Below, piece after piece: positions 8,459 to 16,751 of a stretch of DNA of 64,000 nt. The stretch's first letter is position 1; every line of letters begins with the position of its first letter. This stretch comes from Blastopirellula retiformator. Lineage in GTDB: Bacteria > Planctomycetota > Planctomycetia > Pirellulales > Pirellulaceae. The notes beneath the pieces were generated by a model. The model was given only the letters and a program-made list of their open reading frames with translations, did no database searches and was not told the origin of the DNA. Location of the stretch: positions 372,894 through 436,893 of the forward strand of contig NZ_SJPF01000004.1 in assembly GCF_007859755.1 (NCBI RefSeq), read 5' to 3'. Position numbers and translations under genes: made by a program.

Positions 8459-10738
8459 GTGGAACCTTTCTCGATCCGATGTACGACCTGCCGTGCGCCT
8501 CTCCGTGTAAAACACGCGGAGTTGATCGGACAGATTCTGCCCTGCCCGAAGTGCGGCAGCATGGTGCAGATCGTGGCGCCCGACGCCGAAGGGGATCTGA
8601 CGTCATCTGAATCGGCCAACGCCAAGACGGTGCAATTGCCGCAGGCGACGTCGTCGGCTCGTAGCCCGCAACCGACCGAATCAAAGTCGGCCCCATCGAA
8701 GCCTGCGGAGTCGAAATCAACGCCGTCCAAACCGGCCACCGCCATCAAGCGAGCCGCCTCGTCAGCGCCGTCCCCCAAACCGAAAGCGGCGGCCGCTACC
8801 GCTGCAGCCGACGCGGAAAGCTCGGAAGAATTGTTTGCCGATGCGGCGGCGTTGCTGTCCGGCGAGTCATCGGCGCCTCCGCCGTCGACTTCCCAGCCGG
8901 CGACTTCGCCATCCGCCACGTCCCAAGCGTCCGCTGATAAAGCGGCGAAGCCGGAAACGGCGCAGCCCGTCGCGGCGGGTGAAGCCGATCCTGCAGAACT
9001 TCCTTCCACGCTGCCGGCAAAATCGAAGTTCGCGACCTATCGCCTGATTGCGATGATCGGCGGCGGCGTGGTGGTCGGCGGTTTGCTGCTGACGCTGGTC
9101 GTTCGCCAAATCTTGATCGACGACCAACCGGTCGCCCAGATCGAAACCCCGGCCACGTCTGCCGAAGTCGCCCCGGAAACCCCGGTCGAATCACCGAGCG
9201 CAGAGCCCAAGCCGCCGCAAGACGAAACCACCGAGCAGCCGACCCCGCCGACCAATCCAGCTGACAAAACTCCCGCGCCGAAAGAAGCGAATCCCCCGGC
9301 CGAGAAACCGGCCCCGGAGACCGTTGCCGAAAAGCCGCCGGCCGAGATGCCGCTCGACGAATCGCAGCCGCAGGAAAACCCGTTCCTGTTTGACGTCCCC
9401 GATAGCGCCAAGCCGAAGAGCGAGCAGCCGGCCCCAGAAGAGGTTGCCGCCAACGACGCCGCCGAACCGAGTGACGAACAACGGATGAAGTTCGCCCAGG
9501 ATCCGCTGACCGGCGTGCTGGGCGAAGCGTTCCCGCTGTTTGACGAGTCGGTGTTTGACGCCCCCGATTCGCAGTCGCTCGCCGAAACGGCCCAGCCTGA
9601 AGCGCCGCTTCCCGATCCAGCCTCGATCCCTTCGCAAGAACCTGTCGCCAAGAAGCCGGCGCCACGGGCCGTCAACGTCGCGGCTCGCTTGAACGATCCG
9701 TTCCTCAACGCCCGGTTCCGCGACATTCCGCTGTTGGATCACCTCCGCAACCTGACCCGCTGGAGCACGATCCCGATATCGGTCGATCCGCTCGCGCTGC
9801 AATCGGCCGATATCGTCGGCGACAAAAAGATCAACGTCAATCAAAAGGGGACCAACACCGAGCGTCTCCTCCGGGGCGCCGTTGAGCCCTTGCGGATGTC
9901 GGTCGACGTGCAGAGCGACCAGATTCGCATTGTGCCGCTCAAGCAGGCCGGCATGCAGCGGCCGACGATTCGCTTCCAGGTCGACGATCTGGCCGACGAC
10001 GATCAAGAGGTCGCCGAACTCGCCTACAACATTACCCACCTGGTCGAACCAACCTCGTGGCAAGGCGCCGGCGGCGGCAACACTTGCCGCACGGGCAAGA
10101 AAGAACTGCAACTGGCGGCCGACTCCAAGACCGTCTTTCAAGCTTTGGTGCTGGTCGAAAAATTGCGCGTCGCCCGCGGCTTGGATCCGCGCAGTCGTTA
10201 CGACGAAAAGCTTTTCGAGCTTGCCCCACGCACCGAGCAAGGCGCCGCGATGCTCGACAAGAAGGTGCAGCTTACCTTCGCCGAGCCGGCCGAACTGCTG
10301 GAGATCACCGAACAGCTGGAAGATACGACCGGCGTAATTCTGCTGATCGACTGGCAGTCGCTGCTCAAAGAAGGTTGGAACCCCGCGACCGAAGCGACGA
10401 TGCTCGCGCTGGACGTCCCGCTGCGAGAGGCGCTGAACACGCTGCTCGATCCGCTGGAGATGGACTTCCGCGTCATTGACGATCGCACGCTGGAAGTCGC
10501 CATGAAGTCCGATCTAGCCACTCGGCCCGAGGTCGAGTTCTATCCGATCAGCGATCTGGCCGACGGCCCGACGCGAGCCAACGCCCTGATCAATCGCCTG
10601 AAGAAAGAACTGGCGATCGCTGACGATCCGCAGTTCGCTCTCATCTACGACGCCCCCAGCAAGAACCTGATGGTCCGCTTGCCGCAGGCCAAACAGGTCG
10701 AATTGGGCACGGCGCTCGCCAACATGCGAACGCCGTAG
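8459..10738 (+). CDS. Zinc-ribbon, single-pass membrane protein with STN/secretin-like repeats
   Basis: The 759 residues start with GTG, 33 bp after the pseudokinase. Residues 6-38 form a cytoplasmic zinc ribbon (CTTCRAPL ... LPCPKCGSMV). A Ser/Ala/Pro-rich stretch leads to one transmembrane helix near 197-220. A long Pro/Glu/Ala-rich periplasmic linker follows. From about residue 405 there are at least two STN or secretin-N-like modules (FRDIPLLDHLRNLTRWSTIP and LDVPLREALNTLLDPLEMDF). I see no secretin pore domain. By analogy with TonB and secretin systems these modules bind envelope partners, but the actual role is unknown. The close spacing suggests an operon with the pseudokinase. Confidence 0.82.
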   Translation: MEPFSIRCTTCRAPLRVKHAELIGQILPCPKCGSMVQIVAPDAEGDLTSSESANAKTVQLPQATSSARSPQPTESKSAPSKPAESKSTPSKPATAIKRAASSAPSPKPKAAAATAAADAESSEELFADAAALLSGESSAPPPSTSQPATSPSATSQASADKAAKPETAQPVAAGEADPAELPSTLPAKSKFATYRLIAMIGGGVVVGGLLLTLVVRQILIDDQPVAQIETPATSAEVAPETPVESPSAEPKPPQDETTEQPTPPTNPADKTPAPKEANPPAEKPAPETVAEKPPAEMPLDESQPQENPFLFDVPDSAKPKSEQPAPEEVAANDAAEPSDEQRMKFAQDPLTGVLGEAFPLFDESVFDAPDSQSLAETAQPEAPLPDPASIPSQEPVAKKPAPRAVNVAARLNDPFLNARFRDIPLLDHLRNLTRWSTIPISVDPLALQSADIVGDKKINVNQKGTNTERLLRGAVEPLRMSVDVQSDQIRIVPLKQAGMQRPTIRFQVDDLADDDQEVAELAYNITHLVEPTSWQGAGGGNTCRTGKKELQLAADSKTVFQALVLVEKLRVARGLDPRSRYDEKLFELAPRTEQGAAMLDKKVQLTFAEPAELLEITEQLEDTTGVILLIDWQSLLKEGWNPATEATMLALDVPLREALNTLLDPLEMDFRVIDDRTLEVAMKSDLATRPEVEFYPISDLADGPTRANALINRLKKELAIADDPQFALIYDAPSKNLMVRLPQAKQVELGTALANMRTP

Positions 10739-10761
10739 ATGCGAGTTAGACTCTCCACGCG

Positions 10762-10912
10762 ACACTAGCCCGCTGCGCAAGCGAGGGAATGTGGACGCAA
10801 GTGAAAGACGAATGTCGAAGCTCGAATGACGAAACCATCGCATTTCGCCCTTCCGGTTTCGACATTCGTCATTTAGCCAACGCATTCCCTCGCTCGCGCA
10901 GCGGGCTAGTGT
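10762..10912. repeat. Inverted-repeat element, family A, copy 1
   Basis: This 151-bp non-coding element lies between two genes. Its ends are inverted: acactagcccgctgcgc on the left and gcgcagcgggctagtgt on the right, with gcgagggaatg / cattccctcgc just inside. A second inner inverted pair surrounds gaatgtcgaag and cgacattcgtc. The copy at 19181-19334 is the same element in the opposite orientation, including the inner segment gctcgaatgacgaaaccatc. There is no reading frame and no transposase, so it looks like a MITE or a mobile hairpin. Confidence 0.85.
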
Positions 10913-10942
10913 TGATCTCAACTGGTCATTCCCGTCCTCTCT

Positions 10943-11956
10943 CTACATCTCGATCCCGAGCGCGTCGGCCACTTTGCGGCACTTGGTCATCGTTTGGGCG
11001 AACTGGTCAAGGTTCAGCGATTGGTAGCCGTCGCTCATCGCTTCTTCCGGCTTCGGATGAACTTCGATGATCAAGCCGTCGGCGCCCACCGCGACGCTCG
11101 CCGCACACATGTCTTCGATCAGGTAAGCGTGCCCGGTGCCATGGCTCGGATCGATCACCACCGGCAGGTGGGTCTTCTGATGCAAGTACGGAACGGTCGC
11201 CAGCGGCAACGTGAAGCGGGTATGCGTCTCGAAGGTGCGGATGCCCCGTTCGCATAGCATGACGTTCTGGTTCCCTTCGTTCAGAATGTACTCGGCGGCG
11301 AGCAGCAGTTCGTCGATCGTCGCGGCGGGACCACGCTTCAGCAGCACGGCGCGATCGACGCGGCCGCAGGCTTCCAGCAAGCGGTAGTTCTGCATGTTGC
11401 GAGCGCCGATTTGCAGCACATCGGCGTATTTGGCGACCAACTCAACGTCCTCGGGCGACATCACTTCGGTCACGATCGCCAGGCCAGTTTCTTCGCGAGC
11501 GGCGGCCAGCAGTTTCAGCCCTTCTTCTTTCATCCCCTGGAACGCGTAGGGGCTGGTCCGCGGCTTGAACGCTCCGCCACGAAGGGCGGTGGCTCCTGCT
11601 TTCTTCACGGCCCGGGCGGTCGTGATCAGTTGCTCTTCGCTTTCGACCGAGCAGGGACCGGCCATCACGCCCAGACATCCGGCGCCCACTTTCAAATCGC
11701 GGACGACGACCTGCGTCGACTCCGGCTTCACTTCACGACTGGCGACCTTGTAAGGCGCCAAGATCGGCATCACCGAGGCGACGCCGGGCCCGCTTTCCAG
11801 CGACTCTTTCGTCTCGGGTCGCTTGTCGCCAATCGCCGCGATCACGGTCTGTTCCGCACCGACGATAATGTGGGCCTTCAGCCCCAAACTCTCAACTCGT
11901 TGGGCCATGTGTTCGATCTCCGCCTGTTCGGCTCCACGCCGCATTACCACGATCAT
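10943..11956 (-). CDS. aroF: 3-deoxy-7-phosphoheptulonate synthase (DAHP synthase, regulatory-domain type)
   Basis: DAHP synthase condenses phosphoenolpyruvate and erythrose 4-phosphate, the first step of aromatic amino-acid synthesis. Residues 1-70 form a ferredoxin-like regulatory domain ([20 protein letters not shown]). A TIM barrel follows, with [65 protein letters not shown] and [15 protein letters not shown]. The 337 residues match the Thermotoga/Bacillus-type enzyme. A GGAG lies 11 bases before the ATG. A strong terminator at 12011-12046 isolates it from the upstream genes on the same strand. Confidence 0.95.
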   Translation of the reverse strand: MIVVMRRGAEQAEIEHMAQRVESLGLKAHIIVGAEQTVIAAIGDKRPETKESLESGPGVASVMPILAPYKVASREVKPESTQVVVRDLKVGAGCLGVMAGPCSVESEEQLITTARAVKKAGATALRGGAFKPRTSPYAFQGMKEEGLKLLAAAREETGLAIVTEVMSPEDVELVAKYADVLQIGARNMQNYRLLEACGRVDRAVLLKRGPAATIDELLLAAEYILNEGNQNVMLCERGIRTFETHTRFTLPLATVPYLHQKTHLPVVIDPSHGTGHAYLIEDMCAASVAVGADGLIIEVHPKPEEAMSDGYQSLNLDQFAQTMTKCRKVADALGIEM

Positions 11957-12010
11957 TGCCTGGGTGCTCCGATGTTTTTTTGAAAGCTGTCGATTTGCAG
12001 TAGGTAAACG

Positions 12011-12046
12011 AAAAAGGCCCTGAACTTCTTGGGAAGTTCAGGGCCT
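12011..12046 (-). terminator. Rho-independent terminator
   Basis: On the minus strand a perfect 13-bp stem (aggccctgaactt / aagttcagggcct) encloses a six-base loop and is followed by five T residues. It ends transcription coming from the histidine kinase and small ORF upstream, just before aroF. Confidence 0.92.
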
Positions 12047-12074
12047 GCAAGGACTCGTATTAGCGATTGTGCAG

Positions 12075-12155
12075 CTACGCAGTTCCTCCAGGCCCACCGG
12101 TAAAGTAGGTAAAGAACTGCCAAAAGTAGCTGTTGGTCACGATCATGTTGGTCAT
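12075..12155 (-). CDS. Possible 26-residue small protein
   Basis: The frame MTNMIVTNSYFWQFFTYFTG, ending GPGGTA, lies between the histidine kinase stop and the strong terminator at 12011-12046. It is rich in aromatic and hydrophobic residues and ends in a Gly-rich tail. No clear Shine-Dalgarno site is visible, and the frame stays open upstream of the ATG. It could be a small membrane peptide or a chance frame in the 3' untranslated region. The well-placed terminator is the only support. Confidence 0.3.
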   Translation of the reverse strand: MTNMIVTNSYFWQFFTYFTGGPGGTA

Positions 12156-12262
12156 TATGACTGTCGGCGCCGCGAACGCAAGTCGTGCGGCGCGGCAATC
12201 GGTCAATCTGCGTGAATCACGCTGAAAACGTCCAAACGAGGGGCCTCCCCACGTTCGCCTTC

Positions 12263-13099
12263 CTACGACTGCTGGGCAGCCGTCGGAGCTACGTCGACCG
12301 CCGACTTCATGACGCTCGGCGGCACGACGGGGTTCGCAGCAGGCAGCCGAATCGTAAACGCGGTGCCGACGCCCACCGTGCTTTGCACCCGAATTTTGCC
12401 AGCGTGCGCCTCGATAATATCGCGGCAAGTCGCCAGGCCGAGACCGGTTCCACCTTTGCCGCTTTCGTCGGGACCTGATTTCGTCGAGAAGAATGGATCA
12501 AAGATTCTCGGCAATTGATCGGCCGGGATCCCGCTGCCGCTATCCCGCACCATCAGGCAAACGCCACCTTCCTCGTCTTGCGACAAGCGAACCACCAGGC
12601 GGCCCCCTTTGGGCATCGCCTGCCGGGCGTTGATCATCAGGTTGAGCAGCACCTGTTGAATCTGGTTGCCGATCGCCAGGGCCGGCGCAGTCGTCTCGAT
12701 CTGCACGTCTAGTTCGACGCGGTACTTTTGCATTTCTCGCTCGAGCAGCATCACCGCATCTTGCACCAAGGGCGCCAGATCGGTCGGTTCGCGACGATCA
12801 CTGCGGTTGCGAGCCATGCCCAGCACGCCGGTGGTGATCTTCGCCGCTCGGTTGCCGGCCGCCATGATCTTCTCAAAGCAACGATTGCGGGTCGCTTCGT
12901 CCTGATGGCGCATTCCCATCTGGGCGTAATTGATGATCGAGGTCAGGACGTTGTTGAATTCGTGCGTGGTCGAGCTCATCAGTTCGCCGAGCGCGGTGAA
13001 CTTCTGGGCCTCGGCCAATCGTCTCTTGAGCGTTTCGACTTGCTCCTCGAGCGATGGCTGGTTTGGGGACTCTGTGACCGGTGACGTCCTGGATGACAC
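12263..13099 (-). CDS. Soluble sensor histidine kinase (NtrB-like core)
   Basis: The 278-residue protein holds only a short coiled-coil (EEQVETLKRRLAEAQKF) and a kinase core. The H-box is STTHEFNNVLTSIINYAQMG with His46. The N-box is LMINARQAMPKGG, G1 is DSGSGIP, the F-box is FDPFFSTKSG and G2 is GTGLGLAT. There is no membrane segment or sensor domain, so input probably comes from a protein partner. I chose the GTG at 13099 because AAGGAAGG lies about ten bases upstream; an ATG 17 codons earlier is less likely. No response regulator is adjacent. It is divergent from the small gene at 13311. Confidence 0.85.
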   Translation of the reverse strand: MSSRTSPVTESPNQPSLEEQVETLKRRLAEAQKFTALGELMSSTTHEFNNVLTSIINYAQMGMRHQDEATRNRCFEKIMAAGNRAAKITTGVLGMARNRSDRREPTDLAPLVQDAVMLLEREMQKYRVELDVQIETTAPALAIGNQIQQVLLNLMINARQAMPKGGRLVVRLSQDEEGGVCLMVRDSGSGIPADQLPRIFDPFFSTKSGPDESGKGGTGLGLATCRDIIEAHAGKIRVQSTVGVGTAFTIRLPAANPVVPPSVMKSAVDVAPTAAQQS

Positions 13100-13310
13100 G
13101 CGCGTCCTGCCTTTCCTTCTAGAGACTTCCCACCCTGCTGGGTTTCGCAAAACCGCCGAAGCTTCCCTGTCGGCGTCGCTTAAAGTCCTGCGAAATGGAG
13201 ATTTACCGCTACGAAAACCTATCGACGTATTGCTCTTCGTGACTCAAATCGATCTCGCTACAATCGACGCCCCCGATACAGATCCCCCAATGTCGCAAAG
13301 GATTCTGCGC

Positions 13311-13574
13311 ATGCATACGCTCGACCTGCTGGAACAAGCTATCACCGCTGCTGAGAAACTCGGCTATCGAGTTCGCCGCGAGTGGCTCGGCGGAGGCGCC
13401 AGCGGCGGCTGCGAAATGGGGGGGCAGAAATGGATTTTCGTTGATCTATCGCTCGATTCGCATGAACAACTGATGCAAGTGCTCGAGGCCGTTGGCGAAG
13501 ACGATGCGCTGAAGACGATTCCGTTGCCCAAATCGCTCGAAACGCTGGCCCAGCGATCCCGCAAAGCGGCGTAG
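13311..13574 (+). CDS. Small conserved-looking protein of unknown function
   Basis: The 87-residue cytoplasmic protein begins MHTLDLLEQAITAAEKLGYR and has a Gly-rich loop, WLGGGASGGCEMGGQKW, before a helix-rich C-terminus. The ATG at 13311 is preceded by AAAGGA eight bases upstream; an ATG 21 bases earlier is in frame but lacks this site. No motif points to a function. It ends 12 bp before a palindromic hairpin that could serve as terminator for this gene and for the convergent nadD. Confidence 0.65.
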   Translation: MHTLDLLEQAITAAEKLGYRVRREWLGGGASGGCEMGGQKWIFVDLSLDSHEQLMQVLEAVGEDDALKTIPLPKSLETLAQRSRKAA

Positions 13575-13586
13575 GATACTTTTTGC

Positions 13587-13621
13587 GTGTGCCACTGCAG
13601 GCTTGTCCAGCAGTGGCACAC
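13587..13621. repeat. Short palindrome of the gtgtgccactg family, possible two-way terminator
   Basis: The arms gtgtgccactg and cagtggcacac flank the core caggcttgtccag. It sits in the 59-bp gap between two convergent genes. The same sequence recurs as a larger hairpin at 22632-22699. It could act as a bidirectional terminator, although T-runs are weak. Confidence 0.7.
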
Positions 13622-13633
13622 GTTTTCGGGAAA

Positions 13634-14254
13634 CTACTCCAACCCCGGGTGCCCAAACAGCCGCTTCGTTTGGATATACATCTCAACCGAGCGGGGCGTC
13701 TGATAGCGGATCGTTTCGCCAGCAGCGCAGCGGCGGCGAATCTCGGTGCTGCTCAGCCCAATCCCCGGCACATCGACCAGGTTGCCAGCGAACGACTGTA
13801 GACGTTCGGCCGAGCAATAAGGCGCCAGGACGCCCCAATCGGGCTCCGGCGAACCAGGCCGCCGCATCACCGCTGGCGCCGCCAGCTGACAGATTTCCTC
13901 CGGATTGCGCCAAGTACGAAAATCGGCCAGCGTATCGCCGCCGATCAGCAGAAACAGCTCGGCGTCAGGCAGCAGCTCTCGAATTTGCTTCAGCGTATCC
14001 ACCGTAAAGCTGACGCCGCCCCGTTCTAGTTCCAAAGGACAAACCGTGAACGCCTCGTTGCCGGCGATCGCCATTTGCAACATCGCCACCCGATCGGCGT
14101 CGTTGGCCAGCACTTGATCCAACTTATGCGGCGGGGTGGCGGCCGGCACGAACCAAACTTCGTCCAGCTTCAGCTGTTCTCGCGCGTACTCCGCCAGCAG
14201 CAAATGGCCAAAATGAACCGGCGAAAACGAGCCGCCGAAAAATCCGAGTCGCAT
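13634..14254 (-). CDS. nadD: Nicotinate-nucleotide adenylyltransferase
   Basis: NadD transfers AMP to nicotinic acid mononucleotide in NAD synthesis. The nucleotidyltransferase signature MRLGFFGGSFSPVHFGHLLL opens the protein and gives the HxGH motif. PAATPPHK, LIGGDTLADFRTWRNPEEI and the C-terminal LSSTEIRRRCAAGE (ISSTxIR motif) complete the family pattern. The length of 206 residues is typical. It converges on the small gene to its left and diverges from priA, with about 110 bp between the starts. Confidence 0.94.
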   Translation of the reverse strand: MRLGFFGGSFSPVHFGHLLLAEYAREQLKLDEVWFVPAATPPHKLDQVLANDADRVAMLQMAIAGNEAFTVCPLELERGGVSFTVDTLKQIRELLPDAELFLLIGGDTLADFRTWRNPEEICQLAAPAVMRRPGSPEPDWGVLAPYCSAERLQSFAGNLVDVPGIGLSSTEIRRRCAAGETIRYQTPRSVEMYIQTKRLFGHPGLE

Positions 14255-14364
14255 AGAACCTGCCCGCTTTTCCTGATCGCCCCCGGAAGCCGAAGGCCAA
14301 AATCGTTACAATTCAATGTAACCCCCACCCGCCGCGCAGGCCATCCAAGGGCCGTTGAACGCTC

Positions 14365-16641
14365 GTGAAGCAACAAGACCTATTCAATACCGCGCCGGCC
14401 CAGTGGGAAGTGGACGATCTCGTTTCGCATGTCGTCGCGAAGATCGTCTTCTCGACCGGGCCGCAAAAACCGTTCGACTATCTCGTGCCGGAACCTCTGG
14501 TGGCGGAAGCGATCGCCGGCCGTCGCATGCGCGTTCCGTTTGGCCGCGGTGATCGCCTGGTGCAGGGATACTGCGTTGAAGTCGCCGCGAAACAGATCGT
14601 GCCCGGCAAGCTGAAATCGATTTACGAAGTGGTCGACGACGTCACGCTGCTTAGCCGCACAATGCTCGACCTGACTCACTGGATGGCCGATTATTATCTA
14701 TGCCCTTGGGGACAAGTGTTAGACGCAGTCGTTCCGGCGGCGGTTCGCGGCAATGCTGGAACGCGCGAGGTCACGCTGCTGTCGGTCCCCCGCGAAACGG
14801 CGATGCAGCTCGCCACGCTCAAACTGCCCGCCAAACAGCACGCGGCCCTCAGCATCTTGGCCGGGGCCAGCCGCCCCATGACGCCCCCCGAGCTGGCCAA
14901 CGCCGCCGGTTGTACGCAAGCGCCGATCATGGCGCTACGGAAAAAGAAACTGGTCCAGGTCGAGATCCGCCGCATCAGCTTCGCCCATTTCGATGACGAA
15001 CCGGCCGAAGCGGAACCGCCCAAAGAGCTGAACCCCGACCAGACTGCAGCCCTGCGCACCATCCTGAACGCGGTCGAAGAGGAGCGACATCAGTCAGTAC
15101 TCTTGCATGGCGTGACCGGCAGCGGCAAGACCGAGGTCTACCTGCAGGCGATTCAAAAAGTAGTCGCCGCCGGCAAACAGGCGATCGTGCTCGTTCCCGA
15201 GATCAGCCTGACGCCGCAGACCAAACATCGCTTCCGGGCCCGCTTCAGCCAGATCGCGCTATTGCATAGCCACATGAACGACGTCGAGCGGCATTGGCAA
15301 TGGAAACGGATCGCCAGTGGGCACATTCCGGTGGTGGTTGGCGCTCGCAGCGCAATCTTCGCCCCGACGCCGCGACTGGGAATGATCATCCTGGACGAAG
15401 AGCATGAATCGTCCTTCAAGCAAGACACATCCCCGCGCTACCATGCCCGCGACGTCGCCGCGTGGCGAGCCGCCCACGAACACGCGCCGCTGATCCTTGG
15501 CTCGGCGACGCCATCGCTCGAAAGCTGGCGACAAACGCAAGCCGGCGAGATGACGCTGGTCTCGATGCCGCGCCGCGTAAACGACTATCCGCTGCCTGAC
15601 GTGAAGACGATCGACCTGCGGATCGACCGCAAGAGCCAAGGCCGCGGCGCGATCAGTCGCCAGCTATATCAGGCGATCAAACGGACCATCGAAGAAGATG
15701 GACAGATGATCCTGCTGCTCAATCGCCGCGGCTATGCGACCCACATCCAATGTCCGGCCTGCGGCGAAAAGGTGGTCTGTCCAGAGTGCGAAATTCCACT
15801 CACCCATCATCTGGCCGACAACGTGGCGATCTGCCATTACTGCGACTATCGCCGCCCGGCGCCGAAAAGCTGTCCAGCGTGCGACTACACCGGCATCCAT
15901 TTTTTTGGCTATGGCACGCAGAAGTTAGAAGCGGAAGTGAAGGCCCGCTTTCCCGGGGTCGAGTGCCTGCGGATGGACAGCGACACGATGAAGAAGCCGG
16001 GCTCCCACGAGGCGGCCCTCGATCGTTTCCGTCGCGGCGACGCCAAGATCTTGGTCGGCACGCAGATGATCGCCAAAGGACTCGACTTCCCCAACGTGAC
16101 GCTGGTCGGAGTGATCAACGCCGATACGGCGCTGCACTTTCCTGACGTCAGGGCGGGGGAGCGAACCTTCCAACTAATCACCCAGGTCGCCGGCCGAACT
16201 GGACGCGGGCACAAGGGAGGCCAGGTGTTGGTCCAAACCCTGAGCCCTGATCACCCGGCGATCGAAGCGGCGACGCGGCACGATTACTCGCTGTTCGCCG
16301 AGCGCGAGCTTCCATTTCGCGAGAAGTTCCACTTCAGCCCGTTCGCCAAGATGGTGCGACTGGTCGCGCGGGCCGAAGTCGCTTCGGCGCCTGAGGCGAT
16401 GCTCGAAGAGTTCGCCAAGCAGATGGTAAAAGTGGCCGAAGATTTGGACCTGGCGATTTTTCTCCAGGGGCCGGCCGCCGCGCCGATCGAGAAACTGCGA
16501 GGGCAGTATCGCTTCCATCTGCTGATCAAATCGCACGATGGCGAAAAGCTGCGTGAAGCGGTCAAACTGGTCGCCGCGAAGACGAAAACGCCCGACGATG
16601 TGATCTGGACCATCGACGTCGACCCGGTCGACATGATGTAA
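14365..16641 (+). CDS. priA: Primosomal replication-restart helicase PriA
   Basis: PriA reloads the replicative helicase at stalled forks. The 758-residue protein starts at a GTG. It has the 3'-DNA-binding domain (FDYLVPEPL ... RMRVPFGRG), Walker A GVTGSGKTEVYL near residue 250, the DEEH box in ILDEEHESSFKQD, and an eight-cysteine zinc module between residues 463 and 510 (CPACGEKVVCPEC ... CHYCDY ... CPACDY). Helicase motifs VGTQMIAKGLDFPNVTLVGV and VAGRTGRGHKGG follow. All catalytic motifs are intact. The next gene starts 110 bp downstream. Confidence 0.95.
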   Translation: MKQQDLFNTAPAQWEVDDLVSHVVAKIVFSTGPQKPFDYLVPEPLVAEAIAGRRMRVPFGRGDRLVQGYCVEVAAKQIVPGKLKSIYEVVDDVTLLSRTMLDLTHWMADYYLCPWGQVLDAVVPAAVRGNAGTREVTLLSVPRETAMQLATLKLPAKQHAALSILAGASRPMTPPELANAAGCTQAPIMALRKKKLVQVEIRRISFAHFDDEPAEAEPPKELNPDQTAALRTILNAVEEERHQSVLLHGVTGSGKTEVYLQAIQKVVAAGKQAIVLVPEISLTPQTKHRFRARFSQIALLHSHMNDVERHWQWKRIASGHIPVVVGARSAIFAPTPRLGMIILDEEHESSFKQDTSPRYHARDVAAWRAAHEHAPLILGSATPSLESWRQTQAGEMTLVSMPRRVNDYPLPDVKTIDLRIDRKSQGRGAISRQLYQAIKRTIEEDGQMILLLNRRGYATHIQCPACGEKVVCPECEIPLTHHLADNVAICHYCDYRRPAPKSCPACDYTGIHFFGYGTQKLEAEVKARFPGVECLRMDSDTMKKPGSHEAALDRFRRGDAKILVGTQMIAKGLDFPNVTLVGVINADTALHFPDVRAGERTFQLITQVAGRTGRGHKGGQVLVQTLSPDHPAIEAATRHDYSLFAERELPFREKFHFSPFAKMVRLVARAEVASAPEAMLEEFAKQMVKVAEDLDLAIFLQGPAAAPIEKLRGQYRFHLLIKSHDGEKLREAVKLVAAKTKTPDDVIWTIDVDPVDMM

Positions 16642-16751
16642 ACCGAGTACTGGCAGTACTTTCGGGGGAAGTGAATCTGTCTGGCTCCGAGTGGACCAAA
16701 CCTCTAGAATGCATACAAGTCCCCAAAGTTTTCCCATTTTCAACGTATTGC

